DNA from: Nocardia sp. CC227C
Lineage (GTDB): Bacteria; Actinomycetota; Actinomycetes; Mycobacteriales; Mycobacteriaceae
Assembly (NCBI RefSeq): GCF_030767025.1
Contig: NZ_JASITE010000020.1
Coordinates: 1-64,000, forward strand
DNA: 64,000 nt
Direction: 5' to 3'
Under the pieces are notes generated by a model. The model had not been told where the DNA came from. It was given only the letters and a program-made list of their open reading frames with translations, and did no database searches. The position numbers and the translations under genes were made by a program. Below, in pieces: positions 1-9,618 of the stretch (position 1 is the stretch's first letter; every line of letters starts with the position of its first letter).

Positions 1-129
1 TTCCCCCACCGGAATCATGCACCAATTCTACCGCTAATTCCATTGCGACAGAACAGAAATAACCATGTGATATCGAAATCTTCAGTTCGACTGCTCACAC
101 TTTCGGATTTTTCGGACAACCGATCAGGC
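1..129. other. Non-coding 3' flank of glutamine synthetase
   Basis: This stretch lies downstream of the minus-strand glutamine synthetase gene. It is less GC-rich than the rest of the window. I see no convincing gene and no strong terminator hairpin in it. Confidence 0.4.
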
Positions 130-1566
130 TCACACATCGAAATACAGATCGAATTCGAACGGGTGCGGCCGTACGTTGATTTCAGCGATTTCGGTGTAGC
201 GCTTCAGTCGGATCCAAGTGTCGATGAGGTCTTCGGTGAAGACGTTGCCTTGGGTGAGGTAGTCGTGGTCGGCTTCGAGGCGGTCGATGACGGCTTCGAG
301 GCTGGGTGGGGTTTGGGTTACCTCGGCGGATTCTTCGGGGGTGAGTTCGTAGAGGTCCTTGTCGATGGGGAGGGCCGGTTCGATTTTGTTCGTGATGCCA
401 TCGAGTCCGGCCATCATCATGGCGGCGAAGGAGAGGTAGGGGTTGCCGGAGGAATCGGGGCAGCGGAATTCGAGGCGTTTGGCGCTGGCGCTGGCTCCGG
501 TGACCGGGATGCGGACGGCGGCGGAGCGATTGCGCTGGGAGTACACCAGATTGACGGGGGCCTCGAAGCCGGGGACGAGGCGTTTGTAGGAGTTCACCGT
601 CGGGTTCGTGAAGGCCAGCAGGGACGGTGCGTGGTGCAGCAGGCCGCCGATGTAGTGACGCGCCAGATCCGACAGTCCGGCGTATCCGGCCTCGTCGTAG
701 AACAGCGGGGTGCCGTCCTTCCACAGCGATTGGTGCACGTGCATTCCGGAGCCGTTGTCGCCGAAGAGCGGCTTCGGCATGAAGGTCACCGTTTTGCCGT
801 GCGCCCAGGCGGTGTTCTTCACGATGTACTTGTAGTGCTGGAGGTCGTCGGCGGCGGCCAGCAGGGTGTTGAATTTGTAATTGATCTCCGCCTGTCCGGC
901 GGTGCCGACCTCGTGATGGCCCTTCTCCAGTTCGAATCCGGCGCGTTGCAGATTGCCGCACATGTGATCGCGCAGATCCACATCGTGGTCGTAGGGCGCG
1001 ACCGGGAAATAGCCGCCCTTGGGCCGTATCTTGTACCCGCGGTTGAGGGTGCCGTCCGCGTTGTACTCGGCGCCGGTGTTCCAATCCGCCGACGCCGAAT
1101 CCACCTCGTAGAAGGCCCCGTTCATGGTGGTGTCGTAGCGCACCGAGTCGAAGATGTAGAACTCCGCCTCCGGACCGAAGTACGCCGTGTCGGCGATGGC
1201 GGTGCTGCGCAGATACTCCTCCGCCTTGCGCGCCACATTGCGCGGATCGCGGCTGTAAGCCTCGCGGGTGTGCGGATCGTGGACGAAGCAGTCCAGATTG
1301 AGCGCCTTGGCGGCCCGGAACGGATCGAGCTGCGCGGTCCGCAGATCGGGCAGCAACAGCATGTCGGATTCGTGGATGGCCTGGAATCCGCGCACCGACG
1401 ACCCGTCGAAGGCGACACCGTTCTCCACCAGTTCCTCGCCGAACATGGCGGCGGGAATCGAGAAGTGCTGCTGCACCCCCGGTACGTCACAGAAGCGGAT
1501 ATCGACGTATTCGACATTCTCGGCACTGATGAAGTCCAGGATTCCGCTGGTCGTGGGAGTGATCAC
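130..1566 (-). CDS. glnA: Type I glutamine synthetase (GlnA1-like)
   Basis: ATP-dependent synthesis of glutamine from glutamate and ammonium in the cytoplasm. The 478-residue product has the length of actinobacterial GlnA1. It shows the DGSSVRGFQ segment, the EAEFYIFD and GHHEVGTAGQAEIN metal/glutamate motifs, the ATP-site stretch KPLFGDNGSGMH and the NRSAAVRIP loop. A tyrosine sits at position 406 in KDLYEL, the site where type I-beta enzymes are adenylylated by GlnE, so covalent control is likely. The frame stays open upstream to 1809, but the GTG at 1566 has GAGGAG six bases before it and gives the family N-terminus. Neither glnE nor a second glnA is adjacent, so whether this is the main GlnA1 or a paralogue cannot be told here. 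Confidence 0.93.
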   Translation of the reverse strand: MITPTTSGILDFISAENVEYVDIRFCDVPGVQQHFSIPAAMFGEELVENGVAFDGSSVRGFQAIHESDMLLLPDLRTAQLDPFRAAKALNLDCFVHDPHTREAYSRDPRNVARKAEEYLRSTAIADTAYFGPEAEFYIFDSVRYDTTMNGAFYEVDSASADWNTGAEYNADGTLNRGYKIRPKGGYFPVAPYDHDVDLRDHMCGNLQRAGFELEKGHHEVGTAGQAEINYKFNTLLAAADDLQHYKYIVKNTAWAHGKTVTFMPKPLFGDNGSGMHVHQSLWKDGTPLFYDEAGYAGLSDLARHYIGGLLHHAPSLLAFTNPTVNSYKRLVPGFEAPVNLVYSQRNRSAAVRIPVTGASASAKRLEFRCPDSSGNPYLSFAAMMMAGLDGITNKIEPALPIDKDLYELTPEESAEVTQTPPSLEAVIDRLEADHDYLTQGNVFTEDLIDTWIRLKRYTEIAEINVRPHPFEFDLYFDV

Positions 1567-1857
1567 CGCTGGCTCCTCAAAATTCGCGCGGCACCCGTGC
1601 AATCTCCCACGATACGACTCCGGCCCGACCTTTGTACCCGAAACCGATTGTGGCGCAAGATCATTCGTGTCCACGGTGGTTGACGACCCGCTGAGACCGC
1701 GCCGCGCCGATCCGGCCACCGAATTGGGCATTGTGCACAAATCTCCCCGTCGGCAACTGCCCGGTTGGCGGTACCGCGACCGCCCCGCGTGGGGTGTCCT
1801 GGAACACACGATCGAGGCCGACTGCGGCCTCGACCAGGAGTGAACCAGAGGTAGGTC

Positions 1858-3663
1858 GTGAGTTCATCGTCAATCGCGGGCCGAGGCGCGCCACGCACCC
1901 TTTGTGAGGCGTTCCAGTCGGTGGTCGCCGCCTATCCCGACGCGGTGGCGCTGCGCACCCTCGGCGGCGGGGTGTCGCTCACCTGGCGCGAGTACGGGGA
2001 TCGGGTGCGCGCCATCGCGTCGGGGCTGGCGGCGCTGGGCATCGGGCGCGGCGACACGGTGGCGCTCATGATGACCAACCGCCCCGAGTTCCACCTGTGC
2101 GACACCGCCGTGCTGCATACCGGCGCGACCCCGTTCTCGGTGTACAACACCAATCCGGTGGACCTGCTCGTCTACCAGTTCGGCAATGCCGAGAACAAGG
2201 CCGTGATCTGCGAGGAGCAGTTCGCGCCCACCGTGCTGGAGGCGGTGGCGAAGGCCGCCGCGCAGGGCATTCGGGTAGAGCACGTGATCTGCGTGGACGG
2301 CGCCCCGGCGGGCACCATCGCGCTGTCCGCGGTGGAGTCCGCCCGCTCCGACGACCTCGATTTCGAATCCACCTGGCGCGCTGTCGATCCCGAGGATCTG
2401 CTGACCATCGTCTACACCTCCGGCACCACCGGCCCGCCCAAGGGCGTGGAGCTCACCCACACCAATTTCATCGAGAACGCCCGCGTCATCGACGAATTCG
2501 GCGGCGGCGGTCCCGACGACCGGGTGGTGTCGTATCTGCCGGACGCGCACGCCGCCAACCGCTGGTTCGCGCACTACCTGTCCATGCTGACCGGCGGCCA
2601 GATCACCACGGTGCCGGATCTGAAACAGGTCGCCGAGGCGCTGACCGAGGTGCACCCGTCGGTGTTCCTGGGGGTGCCGCGGGTCTGGGTGAAGGTCAAA
2701 GCCGCACTGGAGGAACGCTTCTCGGCCGAACCGCGGCCCAAGCGCGCGCTGGTGGAGTGGGCGATCCGCACCGGACGCGCCCGCGCCCGCGCCATCTCCG
2801 ACGGCCGCGCACCGAACCCCCTGGACACCCTGCGCCACCGGGTGGCCGACCGCCTGGTGCTCGCCGCCGTCCGGGAGCGGCTCGGCCTGGACAAGGTGCG
2901 GGTGGCGGTCACCGGCTCCGCGCCCATCCCACCCGACACCCACGAGTTCTTCCTGGCCCTGGGCCTGCCGCTGTGCGAGGGCTACGGCATGACCGAGTGC
3001 ACCGCGGGCGCGACGATCTCCCGCCCCGGGCGCATCAAGATCGGCACGGTCGGCCTGCCGCTGCCCGACACCGAGGTCCGCATCGGCGCGGACGGCGAGG
3101 TGCTGGTGCGCGGTCGCAATGTCATGCGCGGCTACCGCAAGGCCCCGGAGAAGACCGCCGAGACCGTCGACGCCGACGGCTGGCTGCACACCGGCGATAT
3201 CGGCAGCCTCGACGACGACGGCTACCTGCGCATCGTCGACCGCAAGAAGGAGCTCATCATCAGCGCGGCGGGCAAGAACATGTCGCCCACCAATATCGAG
3301 AACACCGTCACCGAGAACTGCCCGCTGGCGGGCACGGTGGTCGTCATCGGCGAGGCCCGCCACTACAACACCGCGCTCATCTGCCTGGACCCCGATCTGG
3401 CCGCCGCCTTCGCCGAGCGTCATCAGCTACCCGATCGCGACGTGGCCGCCCTGTCGCAGCACCCGCTGGTGCGGCAATCCCTGCAAGAGGGCATCGACGC
3501 GGCGAACGCCAAGCTCTCCCGAGTGGAGCAGATCAAGCGGTTCGCGGTGCTCCCGGATGTGTGGACACCGGGCAGCGACTGCCTCACGGCCACCGGAAAA
3601 CTACGCCGCAAACCAATAGCTACCCACTACGCCGCTACCATCGAATCGCTGTACACGACATGA
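1858..3663 (+). CDS. Long-chain acyl-CoA synthetase (FadD family)
   Basis: Adenylate-forming enzyme that activates a fatty acid with ATP and transfers it to CoA. The 601-residue protein carries the AMP-binding P-loop YTSGTTGPPKG (about residue 185), the GYGMTECTAG motif, the WLHTGDIG segment and RKKELIISAAGKNMSP of the C-terminal subdomain. These place it with large bacterial long-chain acyl-CoA ligases of the FadD11/FadD15 type. The start is a GTG after AGAGGTAG, divergent from the glutamine synthetase gene across about 290 bp. The actual acyl chain is unknown. A PucR-type regulator follows 31 bp downstream and may be cotranscribed. Confidence 0.9.
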   Translation: MSSSSIAGRGAPRTLCEAFQSVVAAYPDAVALRTLGGGVSLTWREYGDRVRAIASGLAALGIGRGDTVALMMTNRPEFHLCDTAVLHTGATPFSVYNTNPVDLLVYQFGNAENKAVICEEQFAPTVLEAVAKAAAQGIRVEHVICVDGAPAGTIALSAVESARSDDLDFESTWRAVDPEDLLTIVYTSGTTGPPKGVELTHTNFIENARVIDEFGGGGPDDRVVSYLPDAHAANRWFAHYLSMLTGGQITTVPDLKQVAEALTEVHPSVFLGVPRVWVKVKAALEERFSAEPRPKRALVEWAIRTGRARARAISDGRAPNPLDTLRHRVADRLVLAAVRERLGLDKVRVAVTGSAPIPPDTHEFFLALGLPLCEGYGMTECTAGATISRPGRIKIGTVGLPLPDTEVRIGADGEVLVRGRNVMRGYRKAPEKTAETVDADGWLHTGDIGSLDDDGYLRIVDRKKELIISAAGKNMSPTNIENTVTENCPLAGTVVVIGEARHYNTALICLDPDLAAAFAERHQLPDRDVAALSQHPLVRQSLQEGIDAANAKLSRVEQIKRFAVLPDVWTPGSDCLTATGKLRRKPIATHYAATIESLYTT

Positions 3664-3694
3664 AGGCGGTACCCGAGATGAACGCGGAACAGCC

Positions 3695-4870
3695 ATGCAC
3701 CCGCTGACCCGCGACCGAGCGCTGGAGGACCTCTACCGGCGCGCGACCGCGTTCCGGGACGATACGGCGGCCGCGCTGCCGCCGTATCGCACCCTGCCCG
3801 CGCCCCTGGTCGCCGACGGACTCGAGCGCGGCGCGAAGCTCAATATCGACCTGTTCTTCGACTTCCTGCGCACCGGCAGCCTGCCGAGCGAGACCGACAC
3901 CCGGGAAGTGGTCGAGATCGCCGTGGGCCGGGTACGCGACGGCGAACCCCTCGAAGAGGTCCTCGACCGCTACCGCATCGGCGCGGAGTACATCTTCTCC
4001 AAGGTGCGGGCCACGGCGCCGGACGCCGAGCGCGACCTGCTGCTCGACGCCGCGCTACCGCTGCTGCAATACATCACCCTGGTGACCGGCCGCATTGCCA
4101 CCGCCTGCGTGCACCGGGTCAGCGATCCGCGCTGGGAACTGTTGGAACGCCGCCGCGCCATCGCCGACGCGCTGCTCACCGGCCGCGATCCGGTGGAATG
4201 GGCCGACGAACCCGCCATCACGGTGCCGGACTCCTTCCTCATCGCGGTGTTCCGGCTGGGTACGGGCCGCTCCGCCGAGACCGGCGAACTGCGCCACCGC
4301 ATCGAGGCCATCCCCGGGGTGTTCCTGCGCCTGGACAGCGGCGGCTGGACCGCGCTGCTGCCGCTGCAACCCGGTGACGACGGCACGGCCACCGCCACCG
4401 CCCTCAGCGCCCGGCTGCCGGTGCGCCCGCCGGGCCGTCCTGCCCCGTTCTGGGTGGGAGTCGCCACCGCGACCCAGCGCGCGGACATCCCCGACCGCGC
4501 CACCGAGTCCCGCACCCTCGCCGAGCTGGGCCGCTGTCTGGAACGCTCCGACACGCTGTGTCGGCGCAGGCAGCTGTTGTTCGAGTACACCATCGCCACC
4601 AGCGGCCCGGCCCGCCCCGGCCTGGCCGCCGTGCTGGCGCCGCTGGATCCGCAGCCGCTGCTCGCCGAGACCCTGGAAGTGTTCGTGGACAGCGGATTCA
4701 ACCAGCTGGCCACCGCCCGCATGCTCAATATCCACCGCAATACCGTGACCTACCGGCTGGCCCGGGTGCACGAACTCACCGGCCTGGACCCGCACCGCCC
4801 GACCGACGCCATGACGCTGTCGGCCGCGCGCATCGCCCGCCGCCTCGAGGCCGCCGACTTCGCACCCTGA
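3695..4870 (+). CDS. PucR/CdaR-type transcriptional regulator
   Basis: Predicted DNA-binding regulator of 391 residues. The C-terminal 60 residues (about 325-385) form the PucR helix-turn-helix: FVDSGFNQLATARMLNIHRNTVTYRLARVHELTGLD, quoted here in part as NIHRNTVTYRL. The N-terminal and central parts are alpha-helical and resemble the sensor region of actinobacterial PucR proteins without a recognisable ligand domain. The ATG at 3695 has only a weak GGAAC upstream and lies 31 bp after the acyl-CoA synthetase stop, so it may be read through from that gene. Its targets are not shown by the sequence; the adjacent fatty-acid ligase is the obvious candidate. Confidence 0.8.
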   Translation: MHPLTRDRALEDLYRRATAFRDDTAAALPPYRTLPAPLVADGLERGAKLNIDLFFDFLRTGSLPSETDTREVVEIAVGRVRDGEPLEEVLDRYRIGAEYIFSKVRATAPDAERDLLLDAALPLLQYITLVTGRIATACVHRVSDPRWELLERRRAIADALLTGRDPVEWADEPAITVPDSFLIAVFRLGTGRSAETGELRHRIEAIPGVFLRLDSGGWTALLPLQPGDDGTATATALSARLPVRPPGRPAPFWVGVATATQRADIPDRATESRTLAELGRCLERSDTLCRRRQLLFEYTIATSGPARPGLAAVLAPLDPQPLLAETLEVFVDSGFNQLATARMLNIHRNTVTYRLARVHELTGLDPHRPTDAMTLSAARIARRLEAADFAP

Positions 4871-5100
4871 GCCCGGCGGCGGCACCGTCTCGCCCGGGCC
4901 GCCGCGACGCGGCGCGCAGCCGCCGCCCGTCCGCGCGATGTGGGCCGAGTGCACAATCCGCCCGCCCCCGCTCTTGGCTATTGCCGGTACCGGCCACCCG
5001 GGACTGTGCGGTGTGCTGAATCCGACGAAGAGGTCGTGTCGCGGCACCGGGTGCGTCCCGCCCCGCGCGGCGGCCTCCTGACATCCGCAGAGGTAGATCG

Positions 5101-7161
5101 TTGAGAATTTCGACCCGGCCGCGCAGGGGCGGCCGTCTCGTCACCCTGGCCGCCGCGTGCCTGACCGCGGTCGCCGTGACGGCGACCCTCGCGCCACCGG
5201 CGTCGACGGTGCCCGCCGCGGGTCCGGTGCCGACCGCGCCCACGAACTTCGGACTCCCGGACGGCTATCAGCCGACCCCCGAAAAGTACGGCGTCGGTTA
5301 CGAATTGGGCCATGTGGTGCCGCTCGCCGACGGCACGCAGATCCAGGCCGAGGTGCGCTACCCCACCGATCCGGCCACCGGGCAGCGCGCCGCCGGTGAG
5401 TTCCCGGTGGTCCTCAACGTCACCACCTACGGCGCGTTGAGCAGTGCCCTCACCGCGGCCCTCACCGGCGTGATCGACCAGTTCCAGATTCCGCTGCCCG
5501 ATCAGCTGCGCGATGTGCGCCGGGTGATCAACCAGGCCACCAGCGCCCAGGATGTGCTGGTGCGGCGCGGCTATATCGAGGTGGTCGCCGATGTGCGCGG
5601 CACCGGCGGCTCCACCGGTGCGTGGAATCCGGCGTCGAAGCAGGACGGCCTGGACGGCGCGCAGCTGGTGGACTGGGCGGCGCAGCTGCCCGGCTCCAAT
5701 GGCAAGGTCGGCATGTACGGGTACTCGTTCCCGGCGCTCACCGCACTGCGCACCGCCCAGTCGGTGGGCCCGGATTCGCCGCTGAAAGCCATTGTGCCCA
5801 TGGCGATGCCGAACAATATCTTCAACGAGGTGCTGGGCCACGACGGCATGATGAGCCCGATCCTGCTCACCGCCATCTCGCTGCTGGTGCCCTATCTGAG
5901 CCTGATCGGCCCGTTCATGACGGCCGTGGTGTCACCGCAGCAGTTCATTCCGGCGCTGGTCGATCATCTACAGGCGCTGGTGTCCTCGGACAGCACCATC
6001 AAACTGCTCATCGAGGCGTACGCGGGCGGGCCGCTGGCCTACGACACCGCCTGGTGGCAGGAGCGCCGCTTCGAGACCGAGATGCACAATCTGGTGGACA
6101 AGGGCATCGCCATGTACCAGGTGGGCGGCTTCTGGGACCTGTATCAGGAAGGGCCGCTGCGCAATTACTCGCAGCTGCAGAATCTCGCGGCGGGTCGCGA
6201 CCAGTTCGCGCCCATGGCTGCCGACCAGCGCGCCGACGGCCGCTATCAGCTGCTCATGGGCCCCTGGTATCACGTGGGCCTGGGCGTCGGGCCCGGATCG
6301 CGGCTGGACACGAATATGATCACGCTGGCCTGGTTCGACCGGTGGCTCAAGGACATTCCCAACGGCGTCGACGAGACAGACACGCCGCTGCACGTCATCG
6401 ACGCGAACAACAATGCCGCCGATACCGCCCGCTACCCGTTCGAGCAGGCGCGCATCGAGCAGCGCTGGTTCGACGGCGACCGGCTCACCGCGCGGCCGCC
6501 GACCGTCGACGACGCCTCGGATCGCCTGGACTACACCGGCATCGACAATATCTGCAACCGGCAGAGCCTGGCCCAGTACACCGGCGGCCTCCTCGACTTC
6601 CTGTTCCGGGTGTTCAATGCCTACAACCCGTGCACGGAGTGGGTGCAGGAACCGACGGCGGGCCTGAAGTACACCACCGATCCGGTGGCCGAGGCGACCG
6701 TGCTGGCCGGACCGGCGAGCGTCACCCTGTACGCGTCCTCCACCGGAACCGACGCGGCCTTCCAGGTCTGGCTCGACGACGTGGCTCCCGACGGCACCGT
6801 CGTCAACATCACCGGGGGCTCCCAGCTGGCCAGTCAGCGCACCCTGAACGAGGACAAGACCTGGCGCGGACCCGACGGCACGATCTACGCGCCGGAACAT
6901 GTGCTCAGCAAGGAGACCGAACAGCTGCTGGTTCCCGGCGAGGTGACCCGGATGGAGATCAAGCTGCGCCCGGCCTTCCACCGCCTGGAGCCGGGTCATG
7001 CGCTGCGCCTGCGCATCACCAGTGGCACGTTCCCGTCCACCATGCCGATTCCGACCGATCTGCCGCGCCTGCTGGGCACCTCGCAGCAGATCCACCGGGA
7101 CGCCGTACGGCCTTCGAGCCTGGTACTACCCCTGGCACCGGCGGGTGCGTTCACCCGCTGA
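5101..7161 (+). CDS. Secreted CocE/NonD-family alpha/beta hydrolase
   Basis: Predicted exported serine hydrolase of the X-Pro dipeptidyl-peptidase/CocE family, 686 residues. The start is TTG with AGAGGTAG upstream. The N-terminus has an Arg-rich n-region, a hydrophobic core near residues 13-33 and a likely Ala-rich cleavage zone near residue 40. The nucleophile elbow is G-Y-S-F with Ser209, preceded by VVADVRGTGGSTG, the typical oxyanion-side segment. The last 200 residues match the jelly-roll PepX C-terminal domain (LRLRITSGTFPS). Substrates in this family include acyl esters, amides and dipeptides, so the physiological substrate is open. It is not clearly in an operon with its neighbours. 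Confidence 0.85.
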   Translation: MRISTRPRRGGRLVTLAAACLTAVAVTATLAPPASTVPAAGPVPTAPTNFGLPDGYQPTPEKYGVGYELGHVVPLADGTQIQAEVRYPTDPATGQRAAGEFPVVLNVTTYGALSSALTAALTGVIDQFQIPLPDQLRDVRRVINQATSAQDVLVRRGYIEVVADVRGTGGSTGAWNPASKQDGLDGAQLVDWAAQLPGSNGKVGMYGYSFPALTALRTAQSVGPDSPLKAIVPMAMPNNIFNEVLGHDGMMSPILLTAISLLVPYLSLIGPFMTAVVSPQQFIPALVDHLQALVSSDSTIKLLIEAYAGGPLAYDTAWWQERRFETEMHNLVDKGIAMYQVGGFWDLYQEGPLRNYSQLQNLAAGRDQFAPMAADQRADGRYQLLMGPWYHVGLGVGPGSRLDTNMITLAWFDRWLKDIPNGVDETDTPLHVIDANNNAADTARYPFEQARIEQRWFDGDRLTARPPTVDDASDRLDYTGIDNICNRQSLAQYTGGLLDFLFRVFNAYNPCTEWVQEPTAGLKYTTDPVAEATVLAGPASVTLYASSTGTDAAFQVWLDDVAPDGTVVNITGGSQLASQRTLNEDKTWRGPDGTIYAPEHVLSKETEQLLVPGEVTRMEIKLRPAFHRLEPGHALRLRITSGTFPSTMPIPTDLPRLLGTSQQIHRDAVRPSSLVLPLAPAGAFTR

Positions 7162-7325
7162 GCGCAGGAGGTCCGCCGACGGTGGCACGGCCGGTCGCCC
7201 CGGCCGTGCCACCGTCCCGGCGGTCTCGGGCACCAGCCGCCAACCTTGGCGTCCGGCGACTTCGGGCACTGTCGTCCGGCTCGTGGCCGTGCCACACTGG
7301 GGCAGTCGATCATCGGAGGTCAGAG

Positions 7326-8762
7326 ATGCCCGATCCGCGACCGGGGGGACTGCGTCGGCTGTCCCGGCGCACCCCAGCCGATCCCAGCGGTGATCCGCCG
7401 ACCCGGTCGGCCGTCCGCAATGCCAAACTCGCGGCGCTGCCCCTCGCGTACGCGGGACGCCGGGTGCGCGGGGTGGGGCGACGCGCCTTCGGCGAACCGG
7501 CGGGCGCGGTCGAACTCGACATCCAGGCCCGCACCGCCCAGCACATGTTCGAGGTGCTCGGCGAACTCAAGGGCTGCGCGGCCAAATTCGGGCAGATCCT
7601 GGCGCTCTACGAACTCGCCCTGCCGCCTGATCTCGGCGCACCCTACCGGGAGGCGCTCAGCCGCCTCCAGGACTCGGTGCCCGCCATGCTGCCGCGCGCC
7701 GTCACCGGTGTGATGGCCGCGCAGCTGGGGCCGGACTGGCGGCGCGCCTTCACCGATTTCGACACCCGGGCCTGCGCCGCCGCCTCGGTCGGGCAGGTGC
7801 ACCGGGCGCGCTGGCACGACGGCCGCCGGGTCGCCGTCAAGATCATGTATCCGGGTGCGCGCGAGGCCGTCCTGCACGATCTCGAGCACCTGCGCCGCAT
7901 GGCACCGCTGACCTCGGTGCTGCTGCCGGGCGCGGATGTGCGCGCGCTCAACGACGCGCTCGCCGCCTGCATCCACGAGGAACTCGACTACGCGCGTGAA
8001 GCCGAGACCCAGCGCGTCTTCGCCGCCGCCTATGCCGACGACCCGGATTTCGCGGTGCCGCGCGTGGTGCATCAGCAGGGCGATGTGCTGGTGTCGGAAT
8101 GGGTGGACGGGATTCCGCTGCAACGACTGCTGGTGTCGGGTTCGCCCGCCGAGCGCGACCGGGTCGGCAGGCTGGTGCTGCGTTTCGTCGTATCCAGCAT
8201 CGTGCGCACCGGCCTGCTGTACACCGACCCGCATCCGGGCAATTTCCGTGTGCTGCGCGACGGGCGGCTCGGCGTGGTCGACTACGGCGCCTGCTCCCCC
8301 GTTCCGGCCGATTTCCCGGCGCTGGTGGGCGATATCGCCGACGCGGTGTTCAACGGCGGGCCCGATGATCTGGAGACGGCCCTGCGGCAGTACGGATTCG
8401 TCCCGCCCGGCGGCGGTTTCGACGCCGTGGCGTTCAGCGAACTGATCGACCCCATTCGCACCCTGTTCCGCACCGATACCGTGCGTATGACCACACCGTG
8501 GCTGCGCGAGCAGGTACTGCGCATCACCGATCTCAGCCTGTCCAATGTGAGCAGGCAGCTGACCGCGCCGCCCGCGCTCACGCCCGTGGGCCGCACCATC
8601 GCCGCCACGGCGGGCGTGCTGTGCCAGCTCGGCGCCGGAGGCGCGCTGCGCGCGGAGATCCTCGCCCATCTGCCCGAGGCCGCCGACGCCCTCCACCGCG
8701 CCGAGCGCGGTGCGGGCATGCGGCCGCGTACACCGGTCGAGCGGTTCGGCAACTCGGCCTGA
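7326..8762 (+). CDS. ABC1/AarF/UbiB-family kinase-like protein
   Basis: Member of the atypical ABC1 kinase family, 478 residues, usually linked to lipid or quinone metabolism and membrane homeostasis. Visible hallmarks are the KxGQ helix (AAKFGQ), the alanine-rich loop AAASVGQVHRA in place of a glycine loop, the lysine in VAVKIMYPG, the catalytic segment YTDPHPGNF and a DYG in place of DFG. The ATG at 7326 is preceded by GGAGG at 7315-7319; the same frame is open far upstream but that part is antisense-like noise over the CocE gene. The gene stands 164 bp after the hydrolase. The target molecule is unknown for actinobacterial members. Confidence 0.88.
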   Translation: MPDPRPGGLRRLSRRTPADPSGDPPTRSAVRNAKLAALPLAYAGRRVRGVGRRAFGEPAGAVELDIQARTAQHMFEVLGELKGCAAKFGQILALYELALPPDLGAPYREALSRLQDSVPAMLPRAVTGVMAAQLGPDWRRAFTDFDTRACAAASVGQVHRARWHDGRRVAVKIMYPGAREAVLHDLEHLRRMAPLTSVLLPGADVRALNDALAACIHEELDYAREAETQRVFAAAYADDPDFAVPRVVHQQGDVLVSEWVDGIPLQRLLVSGSPAERDRVGRLVLRFVVSSIVRTGLLYTDPHPGNFRVLRDGRLGVVDYGACSPVPADFPALVGDIADAVFNGGPDDLETALRQYGFVPPGGGFDAVAFSELIDPIRTLFRTDTVRMTTPWLREQVLRITDLSLSNVSRQLTAPPALTPVGRTIAATAGVLCQLGAGGALRAEILAHLPEAADALHRAERGAGMRPRTPVERFGNSA

Positions 8763-8844
8763 AGCAGCACCGAGAATCCTCGCGCCCGCGTCGGCGCGTC
8801 ACCCGTGCGGGGCCGACCGCGTCATCCGTGCGGATGGCATTCGG

Positions 8845-9225
8845 TCACTCTGCGATGCGCGCCTGGACGTAGTACTCCGCCCGCAGCGCCACCAGCCACT
8901 GCCGGACGCCGACCGGGGCCCAGCTGGCGCTGGCGTCGTGGCCGACCACCGGATCGGTGAGCATGACGGTGCGGCCGCGGGACTCGAAGCCGAAGGCTCC
9001 GGCGGCGCGAATATTCTTCAGCCAGTCCACGTCCCGGCCGTAGGTGAGTGCGATGCGGTAGCCGCCGTCGCGGTCGAATACCGCGACCGGGGTGCGGTAG
9101 ACGCGTCCGGACTTGCGCCCGACGTGCACCACGACGCCGAATCCCGGTGTGTAGCGGGCCAGCACGCCCAGCACCGGATTGGTGACCCGCCGATTGATCC
9201 TGGCCAGAGCCTGTGGCAGCGGCAT
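8845..9225 (-). CDS. Deazaflavin (F420)-dependent nitroreductase-family protein, Ddn-like
   Basis: Small 126-residue protein of the split-barrel FDOR-A/DUF385 family, which includes the M. tuberculosis Ddn reductase. The core VGRKSGRVYRTPVAVFDRDG followed by LTYGRDVDWLKNIRAAG and the aromatic C-terminus is characteristic, with the basic residues expected to contact F420 phosphate. The ATG at 9225 has GAGAGGAC upstream. It converges on the ABC1 kinase gene and diverges from the NUDIX gene. It fits an F420-using actinomycete. The natural substrate of such proteins is usually a quinone or is unknown. Confidence 0.86.
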   Translation of the reverse strand: MPLPQALARINRRVTNPVLGVLARYTPGFGVVVHVGRKSGRVYRTPVAVFDRDGGYRIALTYGRDVDWLKNIRAAGAFGFESRGRTVMLTDPVVGHDASASWAPVGVRQWLVALRAEYYVQARIAE

Positions 9226-9618
9226 GGGAATCGTCCTCTCCGACGAAAGCTGTTGCGTCCCAGAGGCTACGCCGCGCACGCGCCGACCGCTCCGGACTCG
9301 CCATCCGGATGCGCCGACGCGAGTGCTCAGCCGGTTCGGGTGCCCGACCGCATCCGCCACCCCGGTCGGCGACGACGAGCGCGGACAGCGGTCCCATGAC
9401 CGATTTCGCGCCGACGCGGGTGATCCCGCGCAGGGCGGGGGACCTCGACCGGCTATCGTGCCCCGAGATAGGAGCGGAGCGCCCTGCGCGAGCGGGTCCG
9501 GCGTGGAAACCGGGTGGGCAGCCGCCGCGAATGCGGAGCTGGGCGACGGGCAAGCCTCATCCGGTCGCGATGGGTCGCCGGGATCCGCTTCCGAGCCGTG
9601 AAGAGAGGCAGGGCCGCC
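9226..9618. other. 393-bp divergent spacer with a long possible NUDIX leader
   Basis: The spacer separates two divergent genes. A TATCGT hexamer near 9456 could be a -10 element for the plus-strand NUDIX gene, which would leave a GC-rich leader of about 150 nt. That leader can fold but does not match any riboswitch consensus I can recall. No small ORF with a convincing ribosome site was found. Confidence 0.3.

Noticed and set aside
43..1683. 546-codon plus-strand frame over the glutamine synthetase gene
   Set aside because: It mirrors the codon pattern of the real gene on the other strand and has no recognisable motif.
5622..7325. Upstream extension of the ABC1 kinase frame by 568 codons
   Set aside because: It overlaps the CocE hydrolase in another frame, is Arg/Pro-rich and is separated from the kinase by a good ribosome site at 7315.
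9468..9618. Possible glycine-riboswitch-like string (GGCGACGGGCAAGCC) before the NUDIX gene
   Set aside because: The conserved GGAGAG and CUCUCAGGC elements are absent, and a NUDIX gene is not a typical target.
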